From Siphonodentalium dalli (Eukaryota; Mollusca; Scaphopoda; Gadilida; Siphonodentaliidae), in NCBI GenBank assembly GCA_032622095.1, contig CP136062.1, positions 162,372,875 to 162,436,874 of the forward strand: DNA of 64,000 nucleotides. Reading direction: 5' to 3'. Each line of letters opens with the position of its first letter. Positions within the stretch are counted from its first letter, which is position 1. The notes below the pieces were generated by a model. It saw nothing but the letters and a program-made list of their open reading frames with translations, had not been told where the DNA came from and made no database searches. The position numbers were made by a program, and so were the translations under genes. Positions 18,755-28,109 of the stretch are shown here, in pieces.

Positions 18755-19194
18755 ATGGATCCAGTAACGGAATTTCTCAAGACTATTGATGTGCAGTACG
18801 ACCATGTTCCTGCAACAAAGCAAATGTCGACTCCACTGTATGCAGTCAATATAGCACCACGGGTAGAACAGCAACAGGTACCAATGGTGTATCCGCGAAC
18901 GGATCAACAACCAGTGGATACACCGCCGGTGAAAACACAACAAATGACTCAACCAAGTTATCAACAGTTCACAATGGGAAGAACAGACAAAATTGTTACG
19001 GAATATTTGGCAGGAAATGAAGGATATACGAAAGCATTTAACACAGAAAACTGGTTGAATGTACAATCAACTTGAAACCTCACACGATTGACATACCAAT
19101 TGAGGTACATGGTTTCCAGAAAGAACCTACGAAACGATCAACATTTGGATCACTCGGGAAAGATTTAACAGTGATGAAGAAACAAAAGAAATGA
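18755..19194 (+). pseudogene. Gln/Pro-rich accessory gene, one frameshift
   Basis: ATG 18755 opens a 107-codon frame (MDPVTEFLKTIDVQYDHVP, then a Gln/Pro-rich stretch and a WLNV segment) that stops at 19075. From about 19065 another frame carries on without a break: IPIEVHGFQKEPTKRS, then a basic end (MKKQKK) and TGA at 19192-19194. The histone-type stem-loop lies 20 bases after that second stop, the spacing seen for the other genes, so the second stop is probably the original one. About 146 codons in all. No domain is recognised. The upstream promoter block and TATA-like element match those of the other accessory genes, so it is presumably co-regulated. Function unknown. Confidence 0.6.
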
Positions 19195-19214
19195 TTTTTT
19201 ATATTATTTTAAAC

Positions 19215-19230
19215 GGCCCTTTTCAGGGCC
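19215..19230 (+). terminator. Histone-type 3' stem-loop (gene at 18755)
   Basis: GGCCCTTTTCAGGGCC, 20 bases after TGA 19192-19194. CACGAAAGATACGCTCTG follows 10 bases later; its start resembles the CAAGAAAGA-type histone downstream element. Confidence 0.9.
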
Positions 19231-19478
19231 ACTTAAAATTCACGAAAGATACGCTCTGTATTATGCTATATGATGATCATATTATAGATATGAAGGGTGG
19301 TAGTGGGTTTTTTATTGTTAGTGAAGTATTCTTTGATAAATTATGTGAACATTCTCTCCAAGTTCATGATGAATGAATTTGGTTTGAAGAAATTATGTGA
19401 ACATTATCTCCAAGTTCAGGAAGAATGAACAAATCGTACAGTAGCAATTTCAGAGCATATCTTTAAAAAAAATTGTGA
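19231..19478. other. Spacer between two convergent stem-loops
   Basis: About 250 bases containing a short duplication (TTATGTGAACATTCTCTCCA against TTATGTGAACATTATCTCCA) and the two downstream elements of the facing hairpins. No convincing gene. Confidence 0.5.
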
Positions 19479-19494
19479 GGCCCTGAAAAGGGCC
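19479..19494 (-). terminator. Histone-type 3' stem-loop, OTU-like copy 2
   Basis: Minus-strand GGCCCTTTTCAGGGCC, 13 bases after the stop of the 19508-19910 gene. AAAGATATGCTCTGAAATTG lies 12-20 bases downstream, nearly the same downstream element as at 19244 and 21078. Confidence 0.9.
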
Positions 19495-19507
19495 GTTTTG
19501 GATGGTT

Positions 19508-19910
19508 TCAAAAGAAACCACACGATGTGTTTGGGTTTAAATACAGCTGAAAGTTGTCTTGGGAACGTCGCAACCAAATGGCACAATTGCATGGCCGGGC
19601 TGTCTGTATCCCCCAGAGCGGCAATAATTCGTAAACTCTATGCCCTGAGAAGATTATGATAGACCACTGTAGTGATGTAACGCAAGTCGCACCATCAATC
19701 TTGATGTCCCCAGCAATCTGGTATGCCGGAACCACCTCTGTTGTCCGTCATCAACATAACGGTGTACCTATAGATATCAAAACAGTTATCTATAGTCCCC
19801 GTTTCTGCTAAACTCAAAGCCTTCCATATCATCTGATGTTCATCTCCAAACACACCTCGCACCAGCATCCCATCCTCCAAATAGCTCCGATACAGATCTC
19901 GGTAATCCAT
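19508..19910 (-). pseudogene. OTU-like accessory gene, copy 2 (frameshifted)
   Basis: ATG 19910 (MDYRDLYRSYLEDGMLVRGVF, read in part) leads to DEHQMIWKALSLAETGT. The frame shifts near 19725-19735 and continues as AYQIAGDIKIDGATC, LQWSIIIFSG, PCNCAIWLRRSQ and ends CGFF. The blocks match copy 1 (FW.ALS, IVxF, CxIWxRR) and, more weakly, copy 3. In the OTU reading, Met occupies the catalytic Cys position. About 133 codons. The convergent partner at 18755 shares inverted flanks. As in copy 1, the terminal Cys-x-Cys-x-IW-x-RR motif is conserved though its role is unknown. I rate the paralogy as firm and the OTU link as moderate. Confidence 0.58.
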
Positions 19911-19929
19911 TTCGGTATGAATGAAGAAT

Positions 19930-20220
19930 GGTAATATCTGGTCTTTTTTATTGAAAACGCGCGGACGTCGCCGACGACGTCATGCGTTTTTCTACCAAAT
20001 TTCTCCAAACGTCAAATCAGATGTGTTTCTTTTTTTGTCAAAAACATCATATTTCTATGAATAAAACACCGATTTGACTCGGGAAAATTCTATCTGTACC
20101 ATTTTACCATTATATCATAACATATTTCACTGAAAGGTAACTTCTGCGAGTACATTTTACAACGCTAGCGTCTTCGAATTTATTCGAAGACTTTCGCTTT
20201 TGTTAAAAATGCACTGGTAA
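19930..20220. repeat. Inverted-repeat arm flanking the D/E gene pair (right)
   Basis: Mirror of 18430-18720. Includes CTTCGAATTTATTCGAAGAC, GTTTTATTCATAG in inverse orientation and the promoter block. Confidence 0.82.
19945..20029 (-). promoter_or_regulatory. Shared accessory promoter block (OTU-like copy 2)
   Basis: On the minus strand: GTTTGGAGAAATTTGGTAGA, AAAACGCATGACGTCGTCGG, CGACGTCCGCGCGTTTTC and AATAAAAAAG. GACGTC occurs twice in inverse orientation around a GC core. Confidence 0.75.
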
Positions 20221-20500
20221 AATAGCACAATTTACCAACACATCTATTTTTCTCGGTATTATTCTAAGTTCAATGTGTACAGCGAAGGGGCCACACTTAC
20301 CACACTGGCATTAGAATTCGAAAAAAATCGATATATTGGTAAATTGTGCTCTTTTCTGTCAAAAATCCCTTCGAAGCGCTCACCTTACTCTTTGGAATCT
20401 AACACAACCTCTGGACCGATGAATCCGACCCTGGGTTGTCACTCTGGCCCACCCCTCGCTGACTGTCACTCTGGTCCATGGGTCAGAGTGACAATCTAGG
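20210..20500. repeat. Subterminal module, internal copy 1
   Basis: Contains TTTCTGTCAAAAATCCCTTC, GAAGCGCTCACC, ATCTAACACAACCTCTGGAC and GATGAATCCGACCCTGG, leading into CTGGCCCACCCCTCGCTGAC palindromic units. The same ordered module lies inverted at 21780-22190 and direct at the right element end, 29905-30257. Confidence 0.82.
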
Positions 20501-20553
20501 TTATGGGACCGGTCACTGACACACTCCACGTCGCTCGAGGTATTCCGAAAAAA

Positions 20554-20640
20554 AGAAACACACTTGAATTGACATTCGGAGAGATTTGGTGAAATACGCA
20601 ATGACGTCGTCGGCGGCGTCTGCGCGTTTCATATAATATG
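20554..20640 (+). promoter_or_regulatory. Shared accessory promoter block (gene at 20673)
   Basis: GAAACACACTTGAATTGACA, TTCGGAGAGATTTGGT, ACGCAATGACGTCGTCGG, CTGCGCGTTT and TATA-like CATATAATATGG, 33 bases before the ATG. Confidence 0.75.
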
Positions 20641-20672
20641 GAATGCAGTGTAACGTTTTTTTTATCTTCAAA

Positions 20673-21028
20673 ATGTTCTCTAAACTAAAAGAGAAAAATG
20701 TTTGCTAAAATTCTCTGTCGATGCTCGATTAAAGTATTGGCAGAAGAATGTTAGAGATTCGGAGAGCCATAAGTTAGCCATTAGAGCTGGAGTTCAAGAA
20801 TTCCTCCAAAGACGGAGACCTAGTCCTCCCAAAGTGTATGTGGAAACTCCAGAGTGGAACCCCACGTATAAGGAGGGAGCATTATATCCAGACTTGTCTG
20901 AATTTAATCCTCCAAAGCCGCTACCAAGGTGGATTACCACTGAGGCAGCAGAATACGTGCCGGATCCATACTGGAGGCCCACATATAACAAGGGAGGATT
21001 TTATCCTGATTTGTCTGAATTTTATTGA
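20673..21028 (+). pseudogene. YPDLSEF accessory gene with duplicated motif
   Basis: ATG 20673 (MFSKLKEK) meets a stop after 11 codons. The main frame, entered near 20702, is open for 108 codons: YWQKNVRDSESHKLAIRAGV, FLQRRRPSPPKV, then two repeats of W.PTY..G..YPDLSEF (ending at about 20909 and 21025). The paralogue at 16463-16816 has a single YPDLSEF and the same FL.RRRP.PKV block. The duplication doubles a YPxL-type late-domain core, which could raise avidity for ALIX/ESCRT. A single small frameshift at the start separates the basic N-terminus from the body. Followed 19 bases later by a histone-type stem-loop. Function inferred from the motif only. Confidence 0.65.
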
Positions 21029-21047
21029 CTCGGCAAACAATTTAAAC

Positions 21048-21063
21048 GGCCCTTTTCAGGGCC
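21048..21063 (+). terminator. Histone-type 3' stem-loop (gene at 20673)
   Basis: AAACGGCCCTTTTCAGGGCC followed by ACCCAAA, 19 bases after the TGA. AAAAGATACGCTCTG follows 13 bases later. Confidence 0.92.
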
Positions 21064-21131
21064 ACCCAAATTTTTCAAAAGATACGCTCTGAAATTGCTA
21101 AAAACGTAACAAGTAATTAAATCAATAATAT

Positions 21132-21137
21132 TTTATT
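21132..21137 (-). promoter_or_regulatory. Poly(A) signal AATAAA of the second zinc-knuckle gene
   Basis: Minus strand GTGAATAAAATATT, 27 bases after the stop of the 21164-21690 gene. Same context as at 16351-16360. No histone-type hairpin for this gene. Confidence 0.68.
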
Positions 21138-21163
21138 CACCAATTTTAACTTTTCTTGGAAGA

Positions 21164-21690
21164 TTATCGCGATAAACGTCTTTTTCTCTTTCTGCTAGGC
21201 AAAGTGATTAGCTTAATTTCAGTATCGTTAGCGCCTTTGGCTACAGCGTTTATCACTTCCATCTGCGAAATCTCCGTGTTTAGAATAGTGATTTCATCAT
21301 TTGACACCTCGGTTGAGGCGTATAATTCACCACTCTCAGTTTTCACATCCGCGATCTCGTTAATTGACATCGCGGTTGAGTTGCATTGTTCCCCACTTTC
21401 AGCTTTCGCATCCGCGATCTCGTTAGTTGATGTCTCAGTTTGATCAATGTCCATTACATCACTTGGTGTGAGATAATCGTTGTCTGATGTGTGCGTCCAA
21501 GTATACTTCCCAGGAGTAGATTCACTCGCCATCAATGATGATTTTTTCATCTGATCAATCTTCTTTTTCGTAGTGCCATCACATTGAAAAGCCCAATCTG
21601 CACTCGAATTGCATCTAAAACAGTTACCGTATGGTGGTATGCAATTTTTCGTAAATGTTGTATGTTGTTACTCTGCAATCGTGGATCCAT
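21164..21690 (-). pseudogene. Zinc-knuckle accessory gene, copy 2 (frameshifted, His replaced)
   Basis: ATG 21690 (MDPRLQSNNIQHLRK) is out of frame with the rest; the shift lies near 21645. The main frame reads CIPPYGNCFRCNSSADWAFQ then C, aligning with PPYGYCYKCGQDSHWSFHC of the gene at 15739. The CX2CX4HX4C His is Asp here, so zinc binding is probably impaired. An acidic, repeat-like middle (two STxxxxNEIADxKxESGE units) is followed by a strongly basic end, RKRKRRLSR, a likely nuclear signal. Upstream, GCATAAAAGC may be a TATA box. It ends with an AATAAA signal instead of a histone-type hairpin. Convergent with the YPDLSEF gene at 20673. Confidence 0.62.
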
Positions 21691-21774
21691 TGTGAGCGTT
21701 CGGTGCGTTATTCAGTCGTCAGTGAAATGACGACGTGATGAAAAAGCGCGTCGCTTTTATGCTCTGACGCGGCG

Positions 21775-22220
21775 ACTGACCCATGGGCCAGAGTGTCGAC
21801 GAGCGAGGGGTGGGCCAGAGTGACAGCCCAGGGCCGGGCTCGTCGACACTCTGGCCCATGGGCCAGAGTGACGACGAGCGAGGGGGGTGGGCCAGAGTGA
21901 CGGGTAGAGTGGTAGCCAGCGAGGGGTGGACCAGAGTGGTAGGTTCCCAGGGTAGGATTCATCGGTCCAGAGATTGTGTTAGATTCCAAAGAGTAAGGTG
22001 AGCGCTTCGAAGGGATTTTTGACAGAAAAGAGCACAATTTACCAATGTATCGATTATTTCTCGGATTCTAATGCCAGTGTGGTAAGCGAAGGGCGCTTCC
22101 CTTCGCTGTACACATTGAACTTAGAATAATACCGAGAAAAATAGATGTGTTGGTACATTGTGCTATTTTACCAGTGCAGTTTTTTCGAATAAATTCGAAG
22201 ACGCTAGCGCTGTGAAAAAT
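21775..22220. repeat. Subterminal module, internal copy 2 (inverted)
   Basis: Palindromic CTGGCCCATGGGCCAGAGTG units at 21780-21950, then the inverse of the 20330-20450 module and of 20210-20340. A short hairpin GCGAAGGGCGCTTCCCTTCGC lies at about 22089-22109. With 20210-20500 it encloses the genes at 20673 and 21164 in a second inverted cassette. Confidence 0.82.
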
Positions 22221-22257
22221 GTGTATGCAAGAGCCATCTGATAGCAGGTTTTGGGTG

Positions 22258-22273
22258 GCCCTGAAAAAGGCCG
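22258..22273 (-). terminator. Histone-type 3' stem-loop, OTU-like copy 3
   Basis: Minus strand GGCCTTTTTCAGGGCC followed by ACCCAAAACC, 12 bases after the stop at 22286. One stem pair is a G-U wobble. AGATGGCTCTTGC follows about 15 bases later. Confidence 0.82.
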
Positions 22274-22500
22274 TTTTTCGTTAGATCACAATAAAAGTGG
22301 ATAAGGGGTCTTTAGGAACTCAAATCCATCCTCTTGATCCAACTCCCGAAACACAAGCGAACACTCGATGCGAGGTGGAAATATACCTTGCGGTATACTC
22401 ACACCCTTCAATGGGGATACGTCTAATCTGCACTGCTTCTTCTCTCTCCAAATCACGAGCTTTCTCTGCAGAAGGGTTGCCACCACCCCACGTAAGACAC

Positions 22501-22503
22501 CTG
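22501..22503. repeat. CTG target duplication, outer left
   Basis: CTG occurs at 22501-22503, 25269-25271 and 27870-27872, at each junction of the two inverted units. CWG/TWA 3-bp duplications are typical of PIF/Harbinger transposons. Confidence 0.85.
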
Positions 22504-25268
22504 GGGTGCTATTCACCAAGCGAGACTATTTTATAAACCAGGTAGTTTATATGGTAGCGGCTGAACGCAAAGGTATCTTCGCTTTAGCGAAAACGACACA
22601 CGTTGTCGATGGTGTGATTGATCCAATCTATCAGATTTGTCACTTGTCAATTGACGCCGTCTTACGACTAATTCATGAACACTCACCGGCCACAATCGGC
22701 ATGTATAGCGGTATAATTTTTGGGTACAATTGTGTGGAGTCTCATGCTTGCGTTTATATATCTGCAGAATGAGTTTCAATGATATTAATGAGGTTTTTTA
22801 ATTAGCACAGTGTGAAAATGAAGAGCCAAGAAGATAACGTCTCAGAAGAATTTTGTTTGTGTTTTGGTTCTGTTTGGATATTTCCTTGCCATTATTTCCA
22901 AAGAATTTTTTTTTCCATCCATCATTTTTCCGGCGCTGGTGAATGGTGCCGGTTTCTTTGTTCTTTAATATTTTGATTCTTCTCTCCACAATGCCCAAAA
23001 ACGTTTTACGCTCGTCGGCAGTTGGGGGGGGGGGGTCTGGAAAACAATTGCACATATAGGGCCCAAAAAGTTTTTTTCGGACCCCGAGGGACCCACCACC
23101 CATTTATGCAAATTTTTTCCTCCAAATGTTAGGGACCCATGTGCACCCCCTTTCTTTCTCATGTTTTTATCCAAATTTCAAGAGTTTGTTTTTAGCCATT
23201 CTTCAATAACTGTGTTAACTGCCTTGCAATCCCATTACACTGTCCTTTGTTGGTGCAAACTGTGTAAAATTAAGACTCAAGCAATAACATGCTTAATCGG
23301 TAAAGCCCAGGTCAGAAAAACGAAAAATAAACTGTATTACCGCATTATAGCCTTAATATATCGAGCGTGTTTGATGTAAACATATTGTATTCCAATCAAA
23401 AAATAACATGTTTAGACATTTGACAAATAGTTTACAGTAAAACAGAATAATACATATAATCGGATGATTGGAAAGGGAATTAAACAACAAGCCCAAGGGC
23501 TTTTATTAAGTTTGCTCCCCTTTTGTTTCGCGCCCACTCTTCATTAAGTGTACAGGGGGGTCGGACGGGAAGAAGCGTGTTTAGTCTGACAGAGAACACT
23601 GGCCAGTGTAAAAAGTGGTAAACAGGTCAGGGATTCTACAATTATTTGTGCATGATCAAAGAACTCTTTAGTCTTATCCACCGGGGTGGGTGAGGAGGAG
23701 AATTGTTTTGGTTAGGTATACACATAGATATATGGTTATTATACCCCCGATATTAGTCGGCGGGTATATAGTTGACGTCTCGAGCCGTCCATGCGTCCGT
23801 CCATAAAGACATTTTGCGTTATAACTCAAGAGTCGGTTGTCATATTTTGATGCTCTATGACATGTGACGGACCAGAAATGGGGAACGAATATGCATAATA
23901 TCACGGATTGTGAGCACCAATGCCTACCAGAGTTATCCATGGGCCCTGTTTATGAAATTCAGTCCGTACAAAGTTTTTGCAATATAAGTTGAAGTGTCGG
24001 TTGTCGAATTTTGAAGTGGTTTGGTATGGTGATAGACCTGAATGATAGGGGAAGAATGTATGCAGATATTACTGCATATCACAGGTTTTGCCTGTCGATG
24101 CATACCAGAGCTACCAACCTGGTTCCATCCGTAAACACATTTTGCATTATTATAACTAAACCATTTCTATGTATATTTGTGCACTAGAGTCTGCAGTATA
24201 GTCTCAGTCAGATTTTATTCTTGATTTTAGTTTGAACTTTGAAGAATGTCATTTCTCAAAGCATCTGAATGCATCACATTATTTCAGTTCATCTATTTAT
24301 AAGCGATAACAGTGTACAATTAGTATAGTTTAGTCTTGTTGAGCAGTATTTAAGCTTCAATATGAAGTTCGTAAATTCAAGGAGAATAGCGTCGCCTTCG
24401 GTTGGGATTGTCTGAACAATAAACAGTAACGGTCATTCATCATAAGCAATTCAGTTTTATTTGGATAAGTGTTGCAAATTAACATTACTTGCAACCATTA
24501 AAGATGAGAAATAACCAGAAGGAATGAATTTGATTGCATGCCAGAACAAGACAGTATTTCAGACATTAGAAATTTATGAGATACCCTTTTCAATGTCATG
24601 TTATGCAACAATCTGGTTAATGATATCTAGTCATCATTGAGTATTCACCATGTAGTATTTGTGATACAGTTTGTTTTTATTTTAATACTTTTATTCGGGT
24701 AATACAACTGGGTAATATATTAATTTGTTTTACTAAATTACGGTTTTCCACTGTGAAGTGGGACGGGATCCTGTGAAATCCAGAAGGTTGCTAAATCTGA
24801 GGCTATATAGTCACTATAGCTGGCTATATAGCCATATTTTAACAAACATGATACTAACATGCTTACAAACAACATTACATGGTCAGTACTTGTAAATTGT
24901 TTGAAAAAAAAACCCATTTTGGAAAAAAATTTACAAGCACGATTGTTTCGGCCTCTGGACCACCCACCACCCCGTCCCTATATACGGAATTTTTTTTGTA
25001 GACCCCCCATGTCGTCGGTGGTATATTTTGCCCCACGTAATTTTCCTCGATTGCTCATTGTTGAAATGAACCAAACGTGTACTGTTACACGCAGCATGTT
25101 TATGTGACCGATGGTCAATCTATGATTGACGCCAATCACATTGATTGGATAATCCTATACCGCGCGGCGATGTCTTCCCATCGATATGTCCACCGACAGC
25201 TTCGCATTGAGCGTCGCCTCGTAAAACTACCTGGACTATATTATAAACCCAGCCGGTGAATAGCACCC
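22504..25268. mobile_element. PIF/Harbinger-like non-autonomous unit 1
   Basis: 2,765 bp, from GGGTGCTATTCACC to GGTGAATAGCACCC. Extended inverted ends include TATTTTATAAACCAGGTAG on the left against CTACCTGGACTATATTATAAACC on the right. No transposase is seen. A 270-bp open frame near the left end (22505-22772) is conserved in unit 2 but is probably subterminal repeat. Internal ~150-bp degenerate repeats (CTCTGGTAGGCATTGG type) at 23700-24130 explain further shared open frames. Confidence 0.82.
23373..23582. mobile_element. 210-bp insertion inside unit 1
   Basis: Present in unit 1 and absent at the matching place in unit 2 (near 27040). Flanked by the 9-base AGCGTGTTT at 23364-23372 and 23574-23582. 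Contains GCCCAAGGGCTTTTATTAAG. Possibly a hAT-like or SINE-type insertion; the family is unknown. Confidence 0.6.
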
Positions 25269-25271
25269 CTG

Positions 25272-27869
25272 GTGTGCTATTCACCGGCTGGGTTTATAAT
25301 ATAGTCCAGGTAGTTTTACGAGGCGACGCTCAATGCGAAGCTATCGGCGGACATATCGATGGGAAGACATCGCCGCGCCATATAGGATTATCCAATCAAG
25401 GTGATTGGCGTCAATCATAGATTGACCACCGGTCACATAAACATGCTGCGTGTAGCTGTACACGTTTGTACACATTTCAACAATGAGCAACCGAGGAAAA
25501 GGACGTGGGGCAAAATATACCACCGACGACATGAGGGGGTCTACAAAAAAAATCCGTATATAGGGCCGGGGTGGGTGGGTGGTCCAGAGGCCGAAACAAT
25601 CGTGCTTGTAATTATTTTTCCAAAATGGTTTTTTTTCAAACAATTTACAAGTACTGACCATGTAATGTTGTTTGAAAGCATGCTAGTATCATGTTTGTTG
25701 GCATATGGCTATATGGACATCTATAGTGACTATTTAGCCTCAGATTTAGCAACATTCTGGATTTCACAGGATCCCGTCCCACTTCTCAGTGGAAAACCGT
25801 AATTTAGTAAAAAAAATTAATGTATTACCCAGTGTAAATATGTTTGGCAACTCTAATGCGTGTTGACTCACGATTGAGTTCATTAAAGCATACCATATAT
25901 TACCCGAATAAAAGTAATAAAATAAAAAAAACTGTATCACAAATACTACATGGTGAATACTCAATGATGACTAGATATCATTGACCCGATTGTTGCATAA
26001 CATGAAATTGAAAAGGGTGTCTCATAAATTTCTAATGTCTGAAATACTGTCTTGTTCTGGCATGCAATCAATTTAATTCCTTCTGGTTATTTCTCATCTT
26101 TTTAATGATTGCAAGTAATGTTAATTTGCAGCACTTATCAAAATAAAACTGAATTGGTTATAATGAATGGCCGTTACTGTTTATTGTTCAGACAATCCCA
26201 ACTGAAGGTGACGCTATTCTCCTTGAATTGACGAACTTCATCTTGAAGCTTAAATACTGCTCAACAAGACTAAACTACAATACTAATTGTATACTGTTAT
26301 CGCTTACAAATATATGAACTGAAATAATGTGATGCATTCAGATGCTTTGAGAAATGACATTCTTCAATGTCTTCAAAGTTCAAACTAAAATCAAGAATAA
26401 AGTCTGACTGAGACTATACTGCAGACTCTAGCGCACAAATATACATACAAATGGTTGAGTTATAATAATGCAAAATGTGTTTATGGATGGAACCAAGTTG
26501 GTAGCTCTGGTATGCATCGACAGGCAAAACCTGTGATATGCAGTAATATCTGCACACATCATTCCCGTATCATTCAGGTCTATCACCATACCAAACCACT
26601 TCAAAATTCGACAACCGACACTTCAACTTATATGGCGAAAACTTTGTACAGATTTAATTTCATAAACAGGGCCCATGGATAACTCTGGTAGGCATTGGTA
26701 CTCACAATCCGTGATATTATGCATATTCGTTCCCCATTTCTGGTCCGTCACATGTCATAGAGCATCAAAATATGACAACCGACTCTTGAGTTATGATGCA
26801 AAATGTTTGTACGGACGGACACACGGACGGCTCGAGACGTCAACTATATACCCGCCGACTAATATCGGGGGTATAATAACCATATATCTATGTGTATACC
26901 TAACCAACACAATTCCCCTCCTCACCCACCCTGGTGAATAAGACTAAAGAGTTCTTTGATCATGCACAAATAACTGTAGAACCCCTGACCTGTTTACTAC
27001 TATTTACACTGGCCAGTGTTCTCTGTCAGACTAAACACGCTCGATATATTAAGGCTATAATGCGGTCTAGGGCAATTTGTGACATACAGTGTACCTACAC
27101 AATGCTTTATTATTGTTGTTAGATACTGGAAACACCAGGAAACACCTGGAAATACAGTTTATTTTTCGCAGTTAACACAGTTATTGAAGAACGGCTAAAA
27201 AACTCTGAAATTTTGATAAAAACATGAGAAAGGGTGGGGTCCTAACATTTGGAGGAACACATTTGCACAAATGGGGTGGTGGGTTCCTCGGGGTCGGAAA
27301 AAACCTTTTTGAGCCCTATATATGTGCAATTGTTTTCTAGGCCCCCCCCCACTGCCGACGAGCGTAACACTTTTTTGGGCATTGTGGAGAGAAGAATCAA
27401 AATATTAATGAACAAAGAAACCTGCACCATTCACCAGCGCCGGAAAAATGATGCATGGAAAGAAATTTCTTTGGAAATAGCAGGGAAATATCCAAACTGC
27501 AGAACCAAAACACAAACAAAATTCTTCTGAGACGTTATCTTCTTGGCTCTTAATTTTCAAACTGTGCTAATTAAAAAAACCTCATTAATATCATTGAAAC
27601 TCATTCTGCAGATATATAAACGCAAGCATGAGTCTCCACACAATTATACCCAAAAATTATACCGCTATACATGCTGATTGTGGCCGGTGAGTGTTCGTGA
27701 ATTATACGTAAGACGGCGTCAATTGACAGGTGACAAATCTGATAGATTGGATCAATCACACCATCGACAGCGTGTGTCGTTTGCGCTAAAGCAAAGATAC
27801 CTTTGCGTTCAGCCGCTACCATATAAACTACCTGGTTTATAAAATAGTCTCGCTTGGTGAATAGCACCC
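25272..27869. mobile_element. PIF/Harbinger-like non-autonomous unit 2 (inverted)
   Basis: 2,598 bp, GTGTGCTATTCACC to GGTGAATAGCACCC, the reverse complement of unit 1 with scattered differences and without the 210-bp insertion. Only CTG separates the two units, so one apparently inserted into the target duplication of the other. Together they make a 5.4-kb palindrome centred at 25270. Confidence 0.82.
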
Positions 27870-28109
27870 CTGTTGTCCCAAGCCATTCGATGTGTTCTGT
27901 CTCCCGTCCACTGAACAGTGTAGGATTGCGAGCCCAAGTTGCATTGACAAAAGTGAATAGTTCAAAGAACTTTTCACCTGTACCATACACTGCCCAGGAA
28001 AGGGTCTCCCACACCACAATGTCCGTCGGGGCCGATACACGGATGACACTGACATAAGATCCGAGATCAGTAACAGCGTATTCCATCGTGGAGAAATGAT
28101 ATGCTCTAA

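Larger units (their letters stand above)
22286..28086 (-). pseudogene. OTU-like accessory gene, copy 3, split by Harbinger-like insertions
   Basis: N-terminal part 28086-27870: VWETLSWAVYGTGEKF and NPTLFSGRETEHIEWLG, the block of the three copies most like OTU proteases (ALSxxxYGT, then a FxxF..TxxIEYL-like helix). C-terminal part 22503-22286: VVATLLQRKLVIW, then PPRIECSLVF, ending at TAA 22286. Between them lie the two transposon units. Removing them with one CTG would leave the reading frame unbroken, which shows the insertion came after the gene was complete. The position of the catalytic Cys is Val. About 145 codons. The promoter block lies at 28110-28210 and the histone-type hairpin at 22258. 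Confidence 0.7.

Noticed and set aside
16428-22273. Hairpins as bacterial rho-independent terminators
   Set aside because: The genome is eukaryotic, there is no U-tract after the stem, and sequence, loop and flanks match the histone 3' element.
22505-22772. Conserved frame ending ACVYISAE, also at 27601-27868
   Set aside because: It is in both units of the Harbinger-like palindrome and starts inside the terminal repeat, so it is read-through of transposon DNA. The apparent 185-codon gene at 27601-28158 is the OTU-like N-terminus fused to it.
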